Shown here one piece after another: positions 19,799-28,100 of a stretch of DNA of 64,000 nucleotides. The notes beneath the pieces were generated by a model that saw nothing but the letters and a program-made list of their open reading frames with translations, had not been told where the DNA came from and made no database searches. Position 1 is the stretch's first letter. Every line of letters starts with the position of its first letter. This DNA is from Streptomyces fuscichromogenes (GTDB taxonomy: Bacteria; Actinomycetota; Actinomycetes; Streptomycetales; Streptomycetaceae): NCBI RefSeq assembly GCF_014645815.1, contig NZ_BMML01000014.1:204660-268659 (forward strand), read 5' to 3'. Made by a program: the position numbers and the translations under genes.

Positions 19799-20622
19799 GT
19801 GCTCGCGTAGGTGTAGAGGTTCTGCGCGGCCGGGAGGGCCGAGGTCACCGTCACGTCGAGCAGGGGCGCTCCGTGCAGGTCGAAGACCATCGACGCCAGG
19901 GCCCAGGCGGCGAGCGGCTGGCCCACCGACTTCAGGGCGACCGACAGGAACACCGGGTGCCGGTCGTGGCCCCGGCCGGGGAGCGTGCTGCCGTGCAGTG
20001 AGATGCCGAAGGCCAGCAGGACCGCCGGGACGGACATGTTGCCGATCAGGGTGAGGGGGTCCATCACCGGGCCGGGGACGTGCAGGCCCAGGGCCGAGAC
20101 CAGTACGCCGGTCAGGGAGCCGATCGCGATCGGGTTGCGCAGGGGCGCCAGCAGTCGGCGCCACCACGGGCCCTTCTCGCCCATGCCCGCCACGTCGAGG
20201 ATCGTCAGGGCGACCGGGGTGAGGACCACCACCTGGAAGAGCAGCACCGGGGCCACCAGGGACGCGTCGCCCAGCACGTACACCGCGATCGGGATGCCGA
20301 GGTTGCCCGAGTTGACGTAGCTGGAGCACAGGGCGCCGATGGTGGTGCGGCCCACGCCCCAGTGTCGTGCGACGCCCACCGCCACGAACGCGCCCGCCGC
20401 CGCTGCCGTGCTCAGGGCCGTCACCAGGAGGCGGCTGGAGAAGACCACCGCCAGGTCGGCCCTGGCGAGGGTGGTGAAGAGCAGGGCGGGGGAGGCGACG
20501 TGGAAGGCGAGCTTGGTGAGCACCTCGCGGCCGTTGGCCCCCAGGTGACCACCGCGGCCGAGGGCGTAGCCGACGGCGATGACGATCGCGATCACCGCGA
20601 AACCGCTCAGTACCCCCTGCAC
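19702..20622 (-). CDS. AEC family transporter (auxin efflux carrier-like)
   Basis: A 306-residue membrane protein with about ten hydrophobic segments, split in two halves as in the AEC/BART family. The first helix (VLSGFAVIAIVIAVGYALGR) and the motif SYVNSGNLGIPIAVYVLGD, with its Asn-Gly-Asn break in the helix, are characteristic. It probably exports or imports a small organic anion; the substrate is unknown. The GTG start is preceded by GAGGAGG. It is convergent with and overlaps the Uma2 gene. Confidence 0.88.
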   Translation of the reverse strand: MQGVLSGFAVIAIVIAVGYALGRGGHLGANGREVLTKLAFHVASPALLFTTLARADLAVVFSSRLLVTALSTAAAAGAFVAVGVARHWGVGRTTIGALCSSYVNSGNLGIPIAVYVLGDASLVAPVLLFQVVVLTPVALTILDVAGMGEKGPWWRRLLAPLRNPIAIGSLTGVLVSALGLHVPGPVMDPLTLIGNMSVPAVLLAFGISLHGSTLPGRGHDRHPVFLSVALKSVGQPLAAWALASMVFDLHGAPLLDVTVTSALPAAQNLYTYASTYRAGEELARDSILLSTVLSVPVLVIVAALLG

Positions 20623-20754
20623 ATGACCTCCTCGGCGGGAGCCGGGTGGCCGTCGGGCGGTGGGGGCGATGGCGGTACGTGGCGCATACACCAACCCTCT
20701 GGGCCGGTCAGGTCCAGGTCAACGTTGTGGTCCTTGTGATCGACGTGATCTGCG

Positions 20755-20815
20755 CGACCCCTGCCAGTGAGTCGCGACCCCCTACCGGTGAGTCGCGACG
20801 CCTGCCGATGAGTTG
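20755..20815. repeat. three tandem 20-21 bp iterons
   Basis: Three head-to-tail copies of 20, 21 and 20 bp, each starting CGACCCC-like and ending GTGAGTCG-like (the third degenerates to ATGAGTTG). They occupy the gap between the divergent AEC carrier and STAS genes, 27 bp before the STAS start, so they could be repressor sites. Confidence 0.7.
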
Positions 20816-20841
20816 CCGGACCGCCGGCGGTCTACCGCGTC

Positions 20842-21195
20842 GTGAATGCCGTGACCCCCGCCGTGCTCGTGCTGTCGGGCCCCGTCGCCAGGGACGAGGT
20901 GCCGGGGCTGTGTGACGACGTGCGTGAGCTGCTGGCGGTCACCGGCGCCGGAGTGGTCGTCTGTGACGTGGCCGGCCTCGGACCGCCGGGTCTGGCGGCC
21001 GTGGACCTGCTGGCCCGGCTGGAGCTGGCGGCCCGGCGGGCCGGAGGGCGGACACGGCTCCGCGACCCCGACCCCGCCCTACGCTCCCTCCTCCGTTTCC
21101 TCGGCCTCGGGCTCCAGGTGGAGGGGGAGGTCGAAGAGCGGGAACCAGCGCTTGGTGTCGAGGAAGAAGTGGAACCCGGTCAGCCTGCCGTCTGA
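20842..21195 (+). CDS. STAS domain protein
   Basis: A 117-residue protein with the STAS fold of anti-sigma-factor antagonists: strand AVLVLSGPVARDEVP, strand GAGVVVCDVAGLGPPGLAAVDLLARL and the final RSLLRFLGL helix. The usual phosphorylatable Ser/Thr after the core strand (DVAGL followed by GPPG) is absent, so classical phospho-switching looks unlikely. The Glu-rich C-terminal part (about residues 80-117) is encoded opposite the end of the ECF sigma gene, a 117-bp convergent overlap. The start is GTG 20842. Confidence 0.7.
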   Translation: MNAVTPAVLVLSGPVARDEVPGLCDDVRELLAVTGAGVVVCDVAGLGPPGLAAVDLLARLELAARRAGGRTRLRDPDPALRSLLRFLGLGLQVEGEVEEREPALGVEEEVEPGQPAV

Positions 21196-22092
21196 GATCT
21201 CCAGTACCTGGACGGACCAGGGGCTCCAGCCGCCGGTGTCCGGGTCGGGCTTGTACTGCGCGAACCCGGGCAGGCCGTTGACCTGGACCGGGAACAGCCG
21301 CGAGCCCTCGCAGGCGGAGCCGATGGTGGTCATGAAGCCGGTGATGTCGTCGTGGCCGGTGAGCCACAGGTCGAACGGCGGCATCGTCATGACGGCGTCC
21401 TCGTGGAGGAGTGCCGTCAGCGCCGTCATGTCGTAGCCCTCGAAGGCGGCGACATAGCGCTCCAGGAGTTTTCGCTGCTCCTCGTCGAGCGGGTCGCAGA
21501 CCTCGGCGCCGGCGCCCGACTGCCGCTGCTCGGCCAGGGTGGCCCGGGCCCGCTGCAAGGCGCTGTTGACCGACGCGACCGAGGTGCCGAGCAGCTCGGC
21601 CACCTCGGTCGCCCGCCAGGCCAGCACCTCGCGCAGGATCAGCACCGCGCGCTGCTTCGGCGGCAGCTGCTGGAGCGCGGCCATGAAGGCCAGCCGGATC
21701 GACTCCCTGGCCACGGCCGCCTCCGCCGGGTCGTCCACCGTCGGCAGCACGCGGGCGTCCGGCACCGGCTCCAGCCAGGTGTTGTCGGGCCGGGGTGACA
21801 GTGCCGCCTGGGCCAGCGGCGTCGACTCGCTCAGGTCCATCGGCCGGGCCCGCTTGCTGCTCGCGCTGAGCATGTCCAGGCACACGTTCGTCGCGATCCG
21901 GTACAGCCACGACCGCAGACTGGAACGGCCCTCGAACTTCTCGTAGCTCCGCCAGGCCCGCACCAGGGTGTCCTGCACCGCGTCCTCGGCCTCGAAGGAC
22001 GATCCGAGCATGCGGTAGCAGTACCCGGTCAGCTCGGTCCGGTACTTCTCCAGTGCGACGTCGAGGTCCGCCGTCGCCGTGCCGTCGGTCAT
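21079..22092 (-). CDS. ECF sigma factor with C-terminal SnoaL-like domain (SigG type)
   Basis: A 337-residue sigma factor. Region 2 is YCYRMLGSSFEAEDAVQDTL with RSWLYRIATNVCLDML; region 4 includes LPPKQRAVLILREVL and TEVAELLGTSVASVNSALQR. Residues about 205-330 form a SnoaL/NTF2-like domain. The domain order and the RPMDL segment resemble the SigG (ECF56) group rather than SigJ. The C-terminal domain is thought to modulate activity in place of a separate anti-sigma factor. The ATG at 22092 is chosen; the longer frame adds unlike residues. It is convergent with the STAS gene. Confidence 0.9.
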   Translation of the reverse strand: MTDGTATADLDVALEKYRTELTGYCYRMLGSSFEAEDAVQDTLVRAWRSYEKFEGRSSLRSWLYRIATNVCLDMLSASSKRARPMDLSESTPLAQAALSPRPDNTWLEPVPDARVLPTVDDPAEAAVARESIRLAFMAALQQLPPKQRAVLILREVLAWRATEVAELLGTSVASVNSALQRARATLAEQRQSGAGAEVCDPLDEEQRKLLERYVAAFEGYDMTALTALLHEDAVMTMPPFDLWLTGHDDITGFMTTIGSACEGSRLFPVQVNGLPGFAQYKPDPDTGGWSPWSVQVLEISDGRLTGFHFFLDTKRWFPLFDLPLHLEPEAEETEEGA

Positions 22093-22268
22093 TGCCGTCC
22101 ACCCACCCCTGTGGCCGTTCCTGTTCGCGCGCCGTTGCGCTCCAGCACTTCGGAAGCTATCGCAGGGGACTGACAATGGCCCCCGGAGTGGGGAAACGTG
22201 CAGGTGAGGTGGGGGGCGCCCAAGGGGGTGGGGGGTGCGGTGGGGTGGCGGGTGCGGCGCCGTCGTGG

Positions 22269-22297
22269 TTGCTCGCGCAGTTCCCCGCGCCCCTGAC
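22269..22297 (-). repeat. dispersed Streptomyces repeat, copy 1
   Basis: Reverse-oriented copy of a short dispersed element whose core is GGGGCGCGGGGAACTGCG. Eight copies occur in the window, usually just after genes, and most begin with a GCGCCCC/GGGGCGC hairpin. This one lies downstream of the MFS gene. Confidence 0.75.
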
Positions 22298-22303
22298 GGA
22301 GTT

Positions 22304-23572
22304 TCAGTGGGCGTTGGCCAGGATGTGCCGGCGGGCTGCCACCGTGCCCAGGAGGGTGATGGTCACCACGCCCGCGATCGCCAGCAGGCCCACGCTCACC
22401 GTGCCCGACCAGCCCTGTGCGTGGAAGGCCATGGCGCCCACCGTGCTGCCCGCGCTGGAGCCGATGTAGTAGGCGGACTGGTAGAGGGCCGAGGCCTGGG
22501 CGCGGCCGTGGGTGGCCGTCTTGCTGACCGCGGAGGAGGCCACCGCGTGGCCCGCGAAGAAGCCCGCGGTGATCAGGACCAGGCCCAGCAGGACCAGGGG
22601 GAGCGAGTCGGCCAGGGAGAGCAGGAGACCGGCGGCCGTCGTGCCACCGCCCAGGTAGAGAGCGCCCCGGCGGCCGAGGCGGCCGACCAGACGCCCGGCC
22701 GTCGACGCCGACACCGTGCCCACCAGGTACACCAGGAAGATCGAGCCGATGACACCCTGGGGGAGCGAGAAGGGCTCCTCGGTCAGGCGGTAGCCGATCA
22801 CCGTGTACACGCCGCCGAAGACGGTCATGAACAGCGCGCCGATCGCGTACAGGCGGCGCAGCAGCGGGTCGGCCAGGTGGTCGCGGACCGTGCCGAGCAG
22901 CCGGCGCGGGTGCAGCGAGCCCGCCTTGAAGTGCCGCGGGGCGGGGAGGAGGAGCCGGAAGGCGATCGCGCAGCCGACCGCGACCAGGCCGATCACGCCC
23001 ACGGCGACCCGCCAGCCCCACTCCTGCGCGACCCAGCCGGTGATGACCCGGCCGCTCATCCCGCCGACACTGTTGCCCGCGACGAACAGTCCGATCGCCG
23101 TGACCAGTGCCTTCGGGCGGACCTCCTCGGCCAGGTACGCCGTCGCGGAGGCCGGCAGACCGGCCAGCGCCGCACCCTGGACGCCACGGAGCACGATCAG
23201 CACGCCCAGGGAGGGCGCGAAGGGGACCAGCAGCCCGACGGTCACCGCCACCGCCAGCGACGCCGTCATGACCGTACGACGCCCGAAGCGCTCGGAGAGG
23301 GCGCTCATCGGCAGCACGAACAGCGCCAGTCCGCCGGTCGCCGCCGCCACCGTCCAGCTCGCGTCGCTCGCGGACACGCCGTAGCCGTCCGAGATCAGCG
23401 GGAGCAGCGCCTGCGTGGAGTAGAGAAGGGCGAAGGTCGCGACACCGGCCAGGAAGAGCGCGAAGCTCATCCGGCGGTATCCGGGACCGCCCGGGGTCAG
23501 CCGGGAGTCGGGAGCGGGGACGGACGAGACGGCGCCCATGAGGGTGGACGCCCCGGTACTGGCGGGAGACAT
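22304..23572 (-). CDS. MFS transporter (YnfM/arabinose-efflux type)
   Basis: A 422-residue major facilitator with twelve predicted membrane segments. The loop-2 motif is LSERFGRRTVMTASL and the second-half copy is AGRLVGRLGRRGALYLGG. The pattern FALLYSTQALLPLISDGYGV at the first helix is typical of the YnfM/YdhP-type efflux subgroup. It probably exports a small molecule. It is divergent from a LysR-type regulator 62 bp away, which most likely controls it. ATG 23572 (MSPASTGAS) is preferred over an upstream in-frame ATG. Confidence 0.9.
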   Translation of the reverse strand: MSPASTGASTLMGAVSSVPAPDSRLTPGGPGYRRMSFALFLAGVATFALLYSTQALLPLISDGYGVSASDASWTVAAATGGLALFVLPMSALSERFGRRTVMTASLAVAVTVGLLVPFAPSLGVLIVLRGVQGAALAGLPASATAYLAEEVRPKALVTAIGLFVAGNSVGGMSGRVITGWVAQEWGWRVAVGVIGLVAVGCAIAFRLLLPAPRHFKAGSLHPRRLLGTVRDHLADPLLRRLYAIGALFMTVFGGVYTVIGYRLTEEPFSLPQGVIGSIFLVYLVGTVSASTAGRLVGRLGRRGALYLGGGTTAAGLLLSLADSLPLVLLGLVLITAGFFAGHAVASSAVSKTATHGRAQASALYQSAYYIGSSAGSTVGAMAFHAQGWSGTVSVGLLAIAGVVTITLLGTVAARRHILANAH

Positions 23573-23634
23573 GCTTCGAACGTAGGACTCGCACGCTGAT
23601 CCGTCCAATGCACGGAATCGTCATAATCGTTCCC

Positions 23635-24588
23635 ATGGAGCATCAGCAGAGGTCAGCGGAGCGTCTGTCACCGTACAGTGACACGGAAGACATGACGATG
23701 TTGCTGGCCCCCCGTCTCGCGTACTTCGCCGGCGTGGCCCGCACGGAGCATGTCACCAGGGCCGCGCAGGAGCTGGGCGTCCCGCAGTCCACCCTCTCCC
23801 GCGCGATGGCCCGCCTGGAACAGGACCTGGGCGTCGACCTCTTCACCCGGCACGGCCGCACCGTCTCCCTCACCCCCGCCGGCCGTACCTTCCTCACCTC
23901 GGTCGAGCGTGCCCTCGGCGAGGTGCGGCGCGCCGCCGACGAGGTGCGCGCCGACGCCGACCCCACCACCGGCAAGGTCGCCTTCGGGTTCCTGCACACC
24001 ATGGGCGCGGAGACGGTCCCGGGCCTGCTCCAGGCGTTCCGGACCGACCACCCGCGCATCCGCTTCAGCCTCGTCCAGAACTACGGCGAGGCGATGATCG
24101 AGAAGCTCCGGGCGGGCGAGCTGGACCTGTGCCTGACCTCCCCGGTACCGGACGCCCCGGACCTGGCCGCCCGCCGCCTGGACGAACAGAAGCTGCGCCT
24201 GGTGGTTCCGGCGGACCACCGGCTGGCGTCCCGCAGACGGGTCCGCCTCGCCGAAGCGGCCGACGAGACCTTCGTGACCCTGGAACCGGGCTACGGCCTC
24301 CGCCGCATCACCGACGACCTCTGCAAGGACGCCGGTTTCCGGCCGCGCATCGCCTTCGAGGGGGAGGAGGCGGAGACCCTGCGGGGCCTGGTGGCCGCCG
24401 GGTTGGGGGTGGCACTGCTCCCGCCACCCGCCTTTCCCCGCCCGGGAGTCGTGGAACTGACGGTCACGGCCCCGAGAGCGGCGAGAGAGATCGGCGTGGC
24501 CTGGCTGGAGGGCCGTCCGGACACCCCACCGGTGGCGGCTTTCAAGAGATTCCTGCTCTCGAGAAGGGGCAACCTGCTCCCGGCCTAG
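23635..24588 (+). CDS. LysR family transcriptional regulator
   Basis: A 317-residue LysR-type regulator. The winged helix-turn-helix lies near residues 25-85 (FAGVARTEHVTRAAQELGVP, STLSRAMARLEQDLGVDLFT). The effector domain follows (GKVAFGFLHTMGAETVPGLL; GLVAAGLGVALLP). The chosen ATG gives MEHQQRSAERLS; other in-frame starts exist at 23608 and 23692. It is divergent from the MFS transporter, the usual layout of a LysR regulator and its target. The ligand is unknown. Confidence 0.9.
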   Translation: MEHQQRSAERLSPYSDTEDMTMLLAPRLAYFAGVARTEHVTRAAQELGVPQSTLSRAMARLEQDLGVDLFTRHGRTVSLTPAGRTFLTSVERALGEVRRAADEVRADADPTTGKVAFGFLHTMGAETVPGLLQAFRTDHPRIRFSLVQNYGEAMIEKLRAGELDLCLTSPVPDAPDLAARRLDEQKLRLVVPADHRLASRRRVRLAEAADETFVTLEPGYGLRRITDDLCKDAGFRPRIAFEGEEAETLRGLVAAGLGVALLPPPAFPRPGVVELTVTAPRAAREIGVAWLEGRPDTPPVAAFKRFLLSRRGNLLPA

Positions 24589-24595
24589 GGACAGC

Positions 24596-24636
24596 GCGCC
24601 CCTTCAGGGGCGCGGGGAACTGCGCGAGCAACCACG
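24596..24636 (+). repeat. dispersed Streptomyces repeat, copy 2
   Basis: A perfect GCGCCCC-TTCA-GGGGCGC hairpin followed by CGGGGAACTGCGCGAGC, directly after the LysR stop codon. It may serve as the transcription terminator here. Confidence 0.75.
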
Positions 24637-24661
24637 ACGCACCTGCACTCTGAAACGGAGC

Positions 24662-25426
24662 TCAACCCCTCCGCAACGACTTCCCGAACCCCGCAGCCAA
24701 CGGCATCCGCAACCCGATCGGCGGCGGCGCCGCAAGCGCGTCCTCGACCGGCCGCGACACCGTGTGCCCGTACAACGCCCCCATGACGAAGTCCGAAGCG
24801 AGAGCGAGGACTTCGTCCCGGTGCTGGTGCAACCCGTGCCCGTCCGAGTGCACCTCGAACCGGCACACCTCCCGGTTCGCCTTCTTCGCCCGCGTCGCCA
24901 GCCGGAACGACAGCTCCGGGTCGGTCCGTTCGTCGTTCGTGCCGTGCACGATCAGCACCCGCCGCCCCACCAGCTGCCGAACCGGTTCCTCGGGCGCCGC
25001 CACGTCCGTCTCGGGCAGCCAGGGCGCGATGGAGACAACGGAGTTGACCGCCTCGTGGCCGCCCGCGTGCAGCGCGGCCCGGCCGCCCATCCCCACGCCG
25101 AGCAGGCACACCGGCACATCGCCGTACCGTCGTACCACCTCGTCCGCCGCCCAGCTGGCGTCCCCCGCGAGATGCGCCTCGCTGCCGTTCCAGCCGCGAT
25201 AGCGGTAGTGGACGACGTGCGCGGCCAGTCCCTCGCCGCGGCCGTCACGGGCGAGCCGGCGGCCGAGGGCGCGGACGAAGGCCGTCGCCCATACGGGGGA
25301 CGGTTTGCGCGCGGAGATCTCCTCCCCGCCGGGGAGGAGCAGGACCGCTCCGGTCGCCGTCGTCGGCTCCTGGCCGACTGCCCTGCTCAGGCTGGCCGTT
25401 CGGACCGGCGTCGCTTGCTGTGCCAT
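24662..25426 (-). CDS. alpha/beta hydrolase-fold protein lacking the nucleophile Ser
   Basis: A 254-residue alpha/beta hydrolase resembling dienelactone hydrolase or acyl-peptidase domains (AVLLLPGGEE, LIVHGTNDERTDPELSF, HSDGHGLHQHR). The acid and His positions are plausible, but the nucleophile elbow reads LLGVGMGGRAALH, so the expected G-x-S-x-G serine is Gly. It may therefore be non-hydrolytic or use another mechanism. The gene is divergent from adenosine deaminase, separated by the regulon operator at 25522. The true substrate or ligand is unknown. Confidence 0.78.
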   Translation of the reverse strand: MAQQATPVRTASLSRAVGQEPTTATGAVLLLPGGEEISARKPSPVWATAFVRALGRRLARDGRGEGLAAHVVHYRYRGWNGSEAHLAGDASWAADEVVRRYGDVPVCLLGVGMGGRAALHAGGHEAVNSVVSIAPWLPETDVAAPEEPVRQLVGRRVLIVHGTNDERTDPELSFRLATRAKKANREVCRFEVHSDGHGLHQHRDEVLALASDFVMGALYGHTVSRPVEDALAAPPPIGLRMPLAAGFGKSLRRG

Positions 25427-25521
25427 GACAGAACAGTGTCAGAAGACGCGCTGTACGCGACCCGTCCGTGCGGTCACCATTGCGTATCGGCGGAAAGGGA
25501 AATCTCCGAGTACCGAGCGAT

Positions 25522-25533
25522 CTACGCGCGTAG
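25522..25533. promoter_or_regulatory. nucleoside-regulon operator, perfect palindrome
   Basis: CTACGCGCGTAG ending 16 bp before the adenosine deaminase ATG and running into the ribosome-binding site (GTAGGAG). A protein bound here would block both promoter clearance and translation. Confidence 0.78.
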
Positions 25534-25549
25534 GAGTTACAGTGCGGAA

Positions 25550-26707
25550 ATGACGAGCCAGAGCACCGCGAACACCCCGACGCCGGAGCAGATCCGCCGG
25601 GCGCCGAAGGTTCTGCTGCACGACCACCTCGACGGCGGCCTGCGTCCGGGCACCGTCGCCGACCTCGCCCGGGAGACCGGGTACGCCCAGCTCCCCGAGA
25701 CCGACCCGGACAAGCTCGGCATCTGGTTCCGCGAGGCCGCCGACTCCGGCTCGCTGGAGCGGTACCTGGAGACGTTCTCGCACACCGTCGGTGTCATGCA
25801 GACCCGGGACGCCCTCGTCCGGGTCGCCCGCGAGTGCGCCGAGGACCTCGCCGAGGACGGTGTCGTCTACGCCGAGGTGCGGTACGCCCCCGAGCAGCAC
25901 CTGGAGCAGGGGCTCACCCTCGAAGAGGTCGTCGAGGCCGTCAACGAGGGCTTCCGGCAGGGCGAGGCCCTCGCCCGCGAGAACGGCCGGCGGATCCGGG
26001 TCGGCGCCCTGCTCACCGCCATGCGGCACGCGGCCCGCTCCCTGGAGATCGCCGAGCTCGCCAACCGCTACCGGGACCTGGGGGTGGTCGGCTTCGACAT
26101 CGCGGGGGCCGAGGCCGGCTACCCGCCCACCCGGCACCTCGACGCCTTCGAGTACCTCAAGCGCGAGAACAACCACTTCACCATCCACGCCGGCGAGGCC
26201 TTCGGGCTCCCGTCCATCTGGCAGGCGCTCCAGTGGTGCGGCGCGGACCGGCTCGGGCACGGGGTGCGGATCATCGACGACATCCAGGTCCACGAGGACG
26301 GCACGGTCAAGCTTGGCCGGCTGGCGTCCTACGTCCGCGACAAGCGGATCCCGCTGGAGCTGTGCCCCAGCTCCAACCTCCAGACCGGGGCCGCCGACTC
26401 CTATGCCGGGCACCCGATCGGGCTGTTGCGCCGGCTCCACTTCCGGGCCACCGTGAACACCGACAACCGGCTGATGTCCGGGACCAGTATGAGCCGGGAA
26501 TTCGAGCATCTCGTCGAGGCGTTCGGTTATACGCTCGACGACCTCCAGTGGTTCTCCGTCAATGCGATGAAATCAGCGTTCATTCCTTTCGATGAACGGC
26601 TTGCGATGATCAATGACGTGGTCAAGCCGGGTTATGCGGAACTCAAATCCGAATGGCTGTTCCAGCAGACCGCCTCCACCAGCGGATCTGTCGACGCGCA
26701 GGGCTGA
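25550..26707 (+). CDS. add: adenosine deaminase
   Basis: A 385-residue zinc hydrolase that converts adenosine and deoxyadenosine to inosine forms. Zinc ligands His24 and His26 are in LLHDHLDGGLRP. Further active-site motifs are FTIHAGEAFG, RLGHGVRI and VNTDNRLMSGT. The ATG at 25550 follows TAGGAG; the open frame extends far upstream but without similarity. Products pass to the purine nucleoside phosphorylase at 58242-59072. The operator immediately upstream ties it to the same regulon as the importer. Confidence 0.95.
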   Translation: MTSQSTANTPTPEQIRRAPKVLLHDHLDGGLRPGTVADLARETGYAQLPETDPDKLGIWFREAADSGSLERYLETFSHTVGVMQTRDALVRVARECAEDLAEDGVVYAEVRYAPEQHLEQGLTLEEVVEAVNEGFRQGEALARENGRRIRVGALLTAMRHAARSLEIAELANRYRDLGVVGFDIAGAEAGYPPTRHLDAFEYLKRENNHFTIHAGEAFGLPSIWQALQWCGADRLGHGVRIIDDIQVHEDGTVKLGRLASYVRDKRIPLELCPSSNLQTGAADSYAGHPIGLLRRLHFRATVNTDNRLMSGTSMSREFEHLVEAFGYTLDDLQWFSVNAMKSAFIPFDERLAMINDVVKPGYAELKSEWLFQQTASTSGSVDAQG

Positions 26708-26857
26708 TCGGGCATCCGGGCGGGGAGCGGGACGCGGACGGCCCTTCACCGTCCGTCCGTATTTCGGTGTTTGCGGGCGGCGGTCCGGCATGTTTACGGT
26801 CGAGGACCGCTCAGCGTGTTATCGATCCCGTCTCCGCATTCCAAGGACGCACTAACG

Positions 26858-27157
26858 ATGAAGCAGTCTGCTGCCAAGACCCTCGGCGTCGCCGCCCTCG
26901 GTGCCGCCTTCGCCGCCGCCGGCGCGGGTGCGGCCAACGCGGCCCCGGCCGTCCCGGACGCCCCGCAGGCCCTGAGTACCGTCACCAAGACACTTCCGGC
27001 CGGGAACGTCACCAACGCCCTGCCGGGCGCCGGTGCGGCCCTCACGCAGGTCCTCGCCGGCGGCCCGACCAAGCCCGTCGCCGGCCTGCTCGGCGGACTG
27101 CCGCTCCAGGGCCTGCCCACGCACGGCCTGCCGGTCAACGGAATTCCGCTCGGCTGA
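26858..27157 (+). CDS. small secreted protein
   Basis: A 99-residue protein with a Sec signal peptide (KQSAAKTLGVAALGAAFAAA, cleavage near ANAAPA). The mature part is rich in Leu, Gly, Pro and Ala (GLLGGLPLQGLPTHGLPVNG) with no domain I recognise. AAGGAC lies 10 bases before the ATG. It is followed by a strong terminator. The Pro/Gly/Leu character is shared with the secreted protein at 33346-33747, and such peptides are common at Streptomyces cell surfaces. Function unknown. Confidence 0.78.
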   Translation: MKQSAAKTLGVAALGAAFAAAGAGAANAAPAVPDAPQALSTVTKTLPAGNVTNALPGAGAALTQVLAGGPTKPVAGLLGGLPLQGLPTHGLPVNGIPLG

Positions 27158-27177
27158 CCTCTCCCCGGCCGATCGGC

Positions 27178-27225
27178 AACGCCGTTGGGGCGCCCCGGTA
27201 TCCACCGGAGCGCCCCAACGGCGTT
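27178..27225 (+). terminator. very strong bidirectional terminator-like hairpin
   Basis: Long inverted repeat, AACGCCGTTGGGGCGC against GCGCCCCAACGGCGTT plus an inner CCGG/CCGG, between the convergent secreted-protein and PspC genes. It can serve both strands. Confidence 0.9.
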
Positions 27226-27243
27226 GTCGTAGGCGCGGGAGGG

Positions 27244-27441
27244 CTACCAGGCGGTGGCCTTCTCCTCCGAAGGGAGGAGGATCCACAGCGCGAGGTAGAG
27301 CAGGAACTGCGGTCCAGGCAGCAGGCAGGACAGCAGGAAGATCACCCGCATCGTCGTCGCGGAGGTGCCGAAGCGCCGGGCCAGCGCGGCGCACACTCCG
27401 CCGATCATGCGGCCATGGGTGGGGCGGGCGAGGCTGGACAT
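27244..27441 (-). CDS. PspC domain membrane protein
   Basis: A 65-residue PspC-domain protein: the N-terminal LARPTHGRMIGGVCAALARR motif is the family hallmark, followed by one long membrane helix (VIFLLSCLLPGPQFLLYLAL). Such short PspC proteins are envelope-stress-linked membrane peptides in actinomycetes. The start ATG is 27441; the longer open frame upstream is a shadow of the VanZ gene. It ends at a shared terminator. Confidence 0.87.
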   Translation of the reverse strand: MSSLARPTHGRMIGGVCAALARRFGTSATTMRVIFLLSCLLPGPQFLLYLALWILLPSEEKATAW

Positions 27442-27539
27442 CCGCGGCTCCTTCGTGAGCATCCGGTCCGAGGCGGCCCGTGCGGCCCCTCGTCTGTCGT
27501 GCTCCACGCTACGGAGACGAACCGGGTCGAAGCGTCGCT

Positions 27540-28100
27540 CTACGGAGCGATCCCGACCCTGGGAATCGTCGGGGTACGACCCTGAGCCGCTTCCTCCTGG
27601 GGGAGGGGAGCGGGCCGTCGCCGCTCGCCCCGGCGCCGCAGCCGGGCGCGGGCCGCCGGCACCACCGCGAGATGCGCGATCACCACGCCGGCCGTGTTGA
27701 GCAGGACCGAGTCGACATCCACCACCCGGCCGGGCACCCCGGTCTGGAGCAGGGCTATGCCCAGCGAGACCAGGGCACCCGCGGCGGCCGAACTGATCAG
27801 CGAGGCGAGCGGGGAGACCCGGAGCCTGCCATGGGCCATCGGAAGCAGCACACCCAGCGGCGCGAGCAGTGCGAGACCCTCGCCGATCCGGTGGGCGGCC
27901 TCGCGCCAGCCGAGCGTCAGGTCGGCGCGGATACCGGCGAAGGGGTGCAGGTTGGCGGGCATCACCCAGGGCACGTTCAGCGGCCGCAGCATCAGCCAGG
28001 CGACGAACGCGAGGTGTGCGACAAGGAGGACACCCCCTGCCACACGGACGCGGTTCGCGGCGCTGCCGCCGATGGAGCCTTGACGCTGCACGCTCCCCAA
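27540..28100 (-). CDS. VanZ family membrane protein
   Basis: A 186-residue membrane protein with four or five hydrophobic segments and the VanZ-like pattern LNVPWVMPANLHPFAGIR, EGLALLAPLGVLLPM, VDSVLLNTAGVVIAHL. VanZ was named for teicoplanin resistance, but family members here have no proven role. The start is TTG 28100 or GTG 28091; neither has a clear ribosome-binding site. The C-terminal 40 residues are Arg/Pro-rich and cytoplasmic. Confidence 0.8.
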   Translation of the reverse strand: MGSVQRQGSIGGSAANRVRVAGGVLLVAHLAFVAWLMLRPLNVPWVMPANLHPFAGIRADLTLGWREAAHRIGEGLALLAPLGVLLPMAHGRLRVSPLASLISSAAAGALVSLGIALLQTGVPGRVVDVDSVLLNTAGVVIAHLAVVPAARARLRRRGERRRPAPLPQEEAAQGRTPTIPRVGIAP

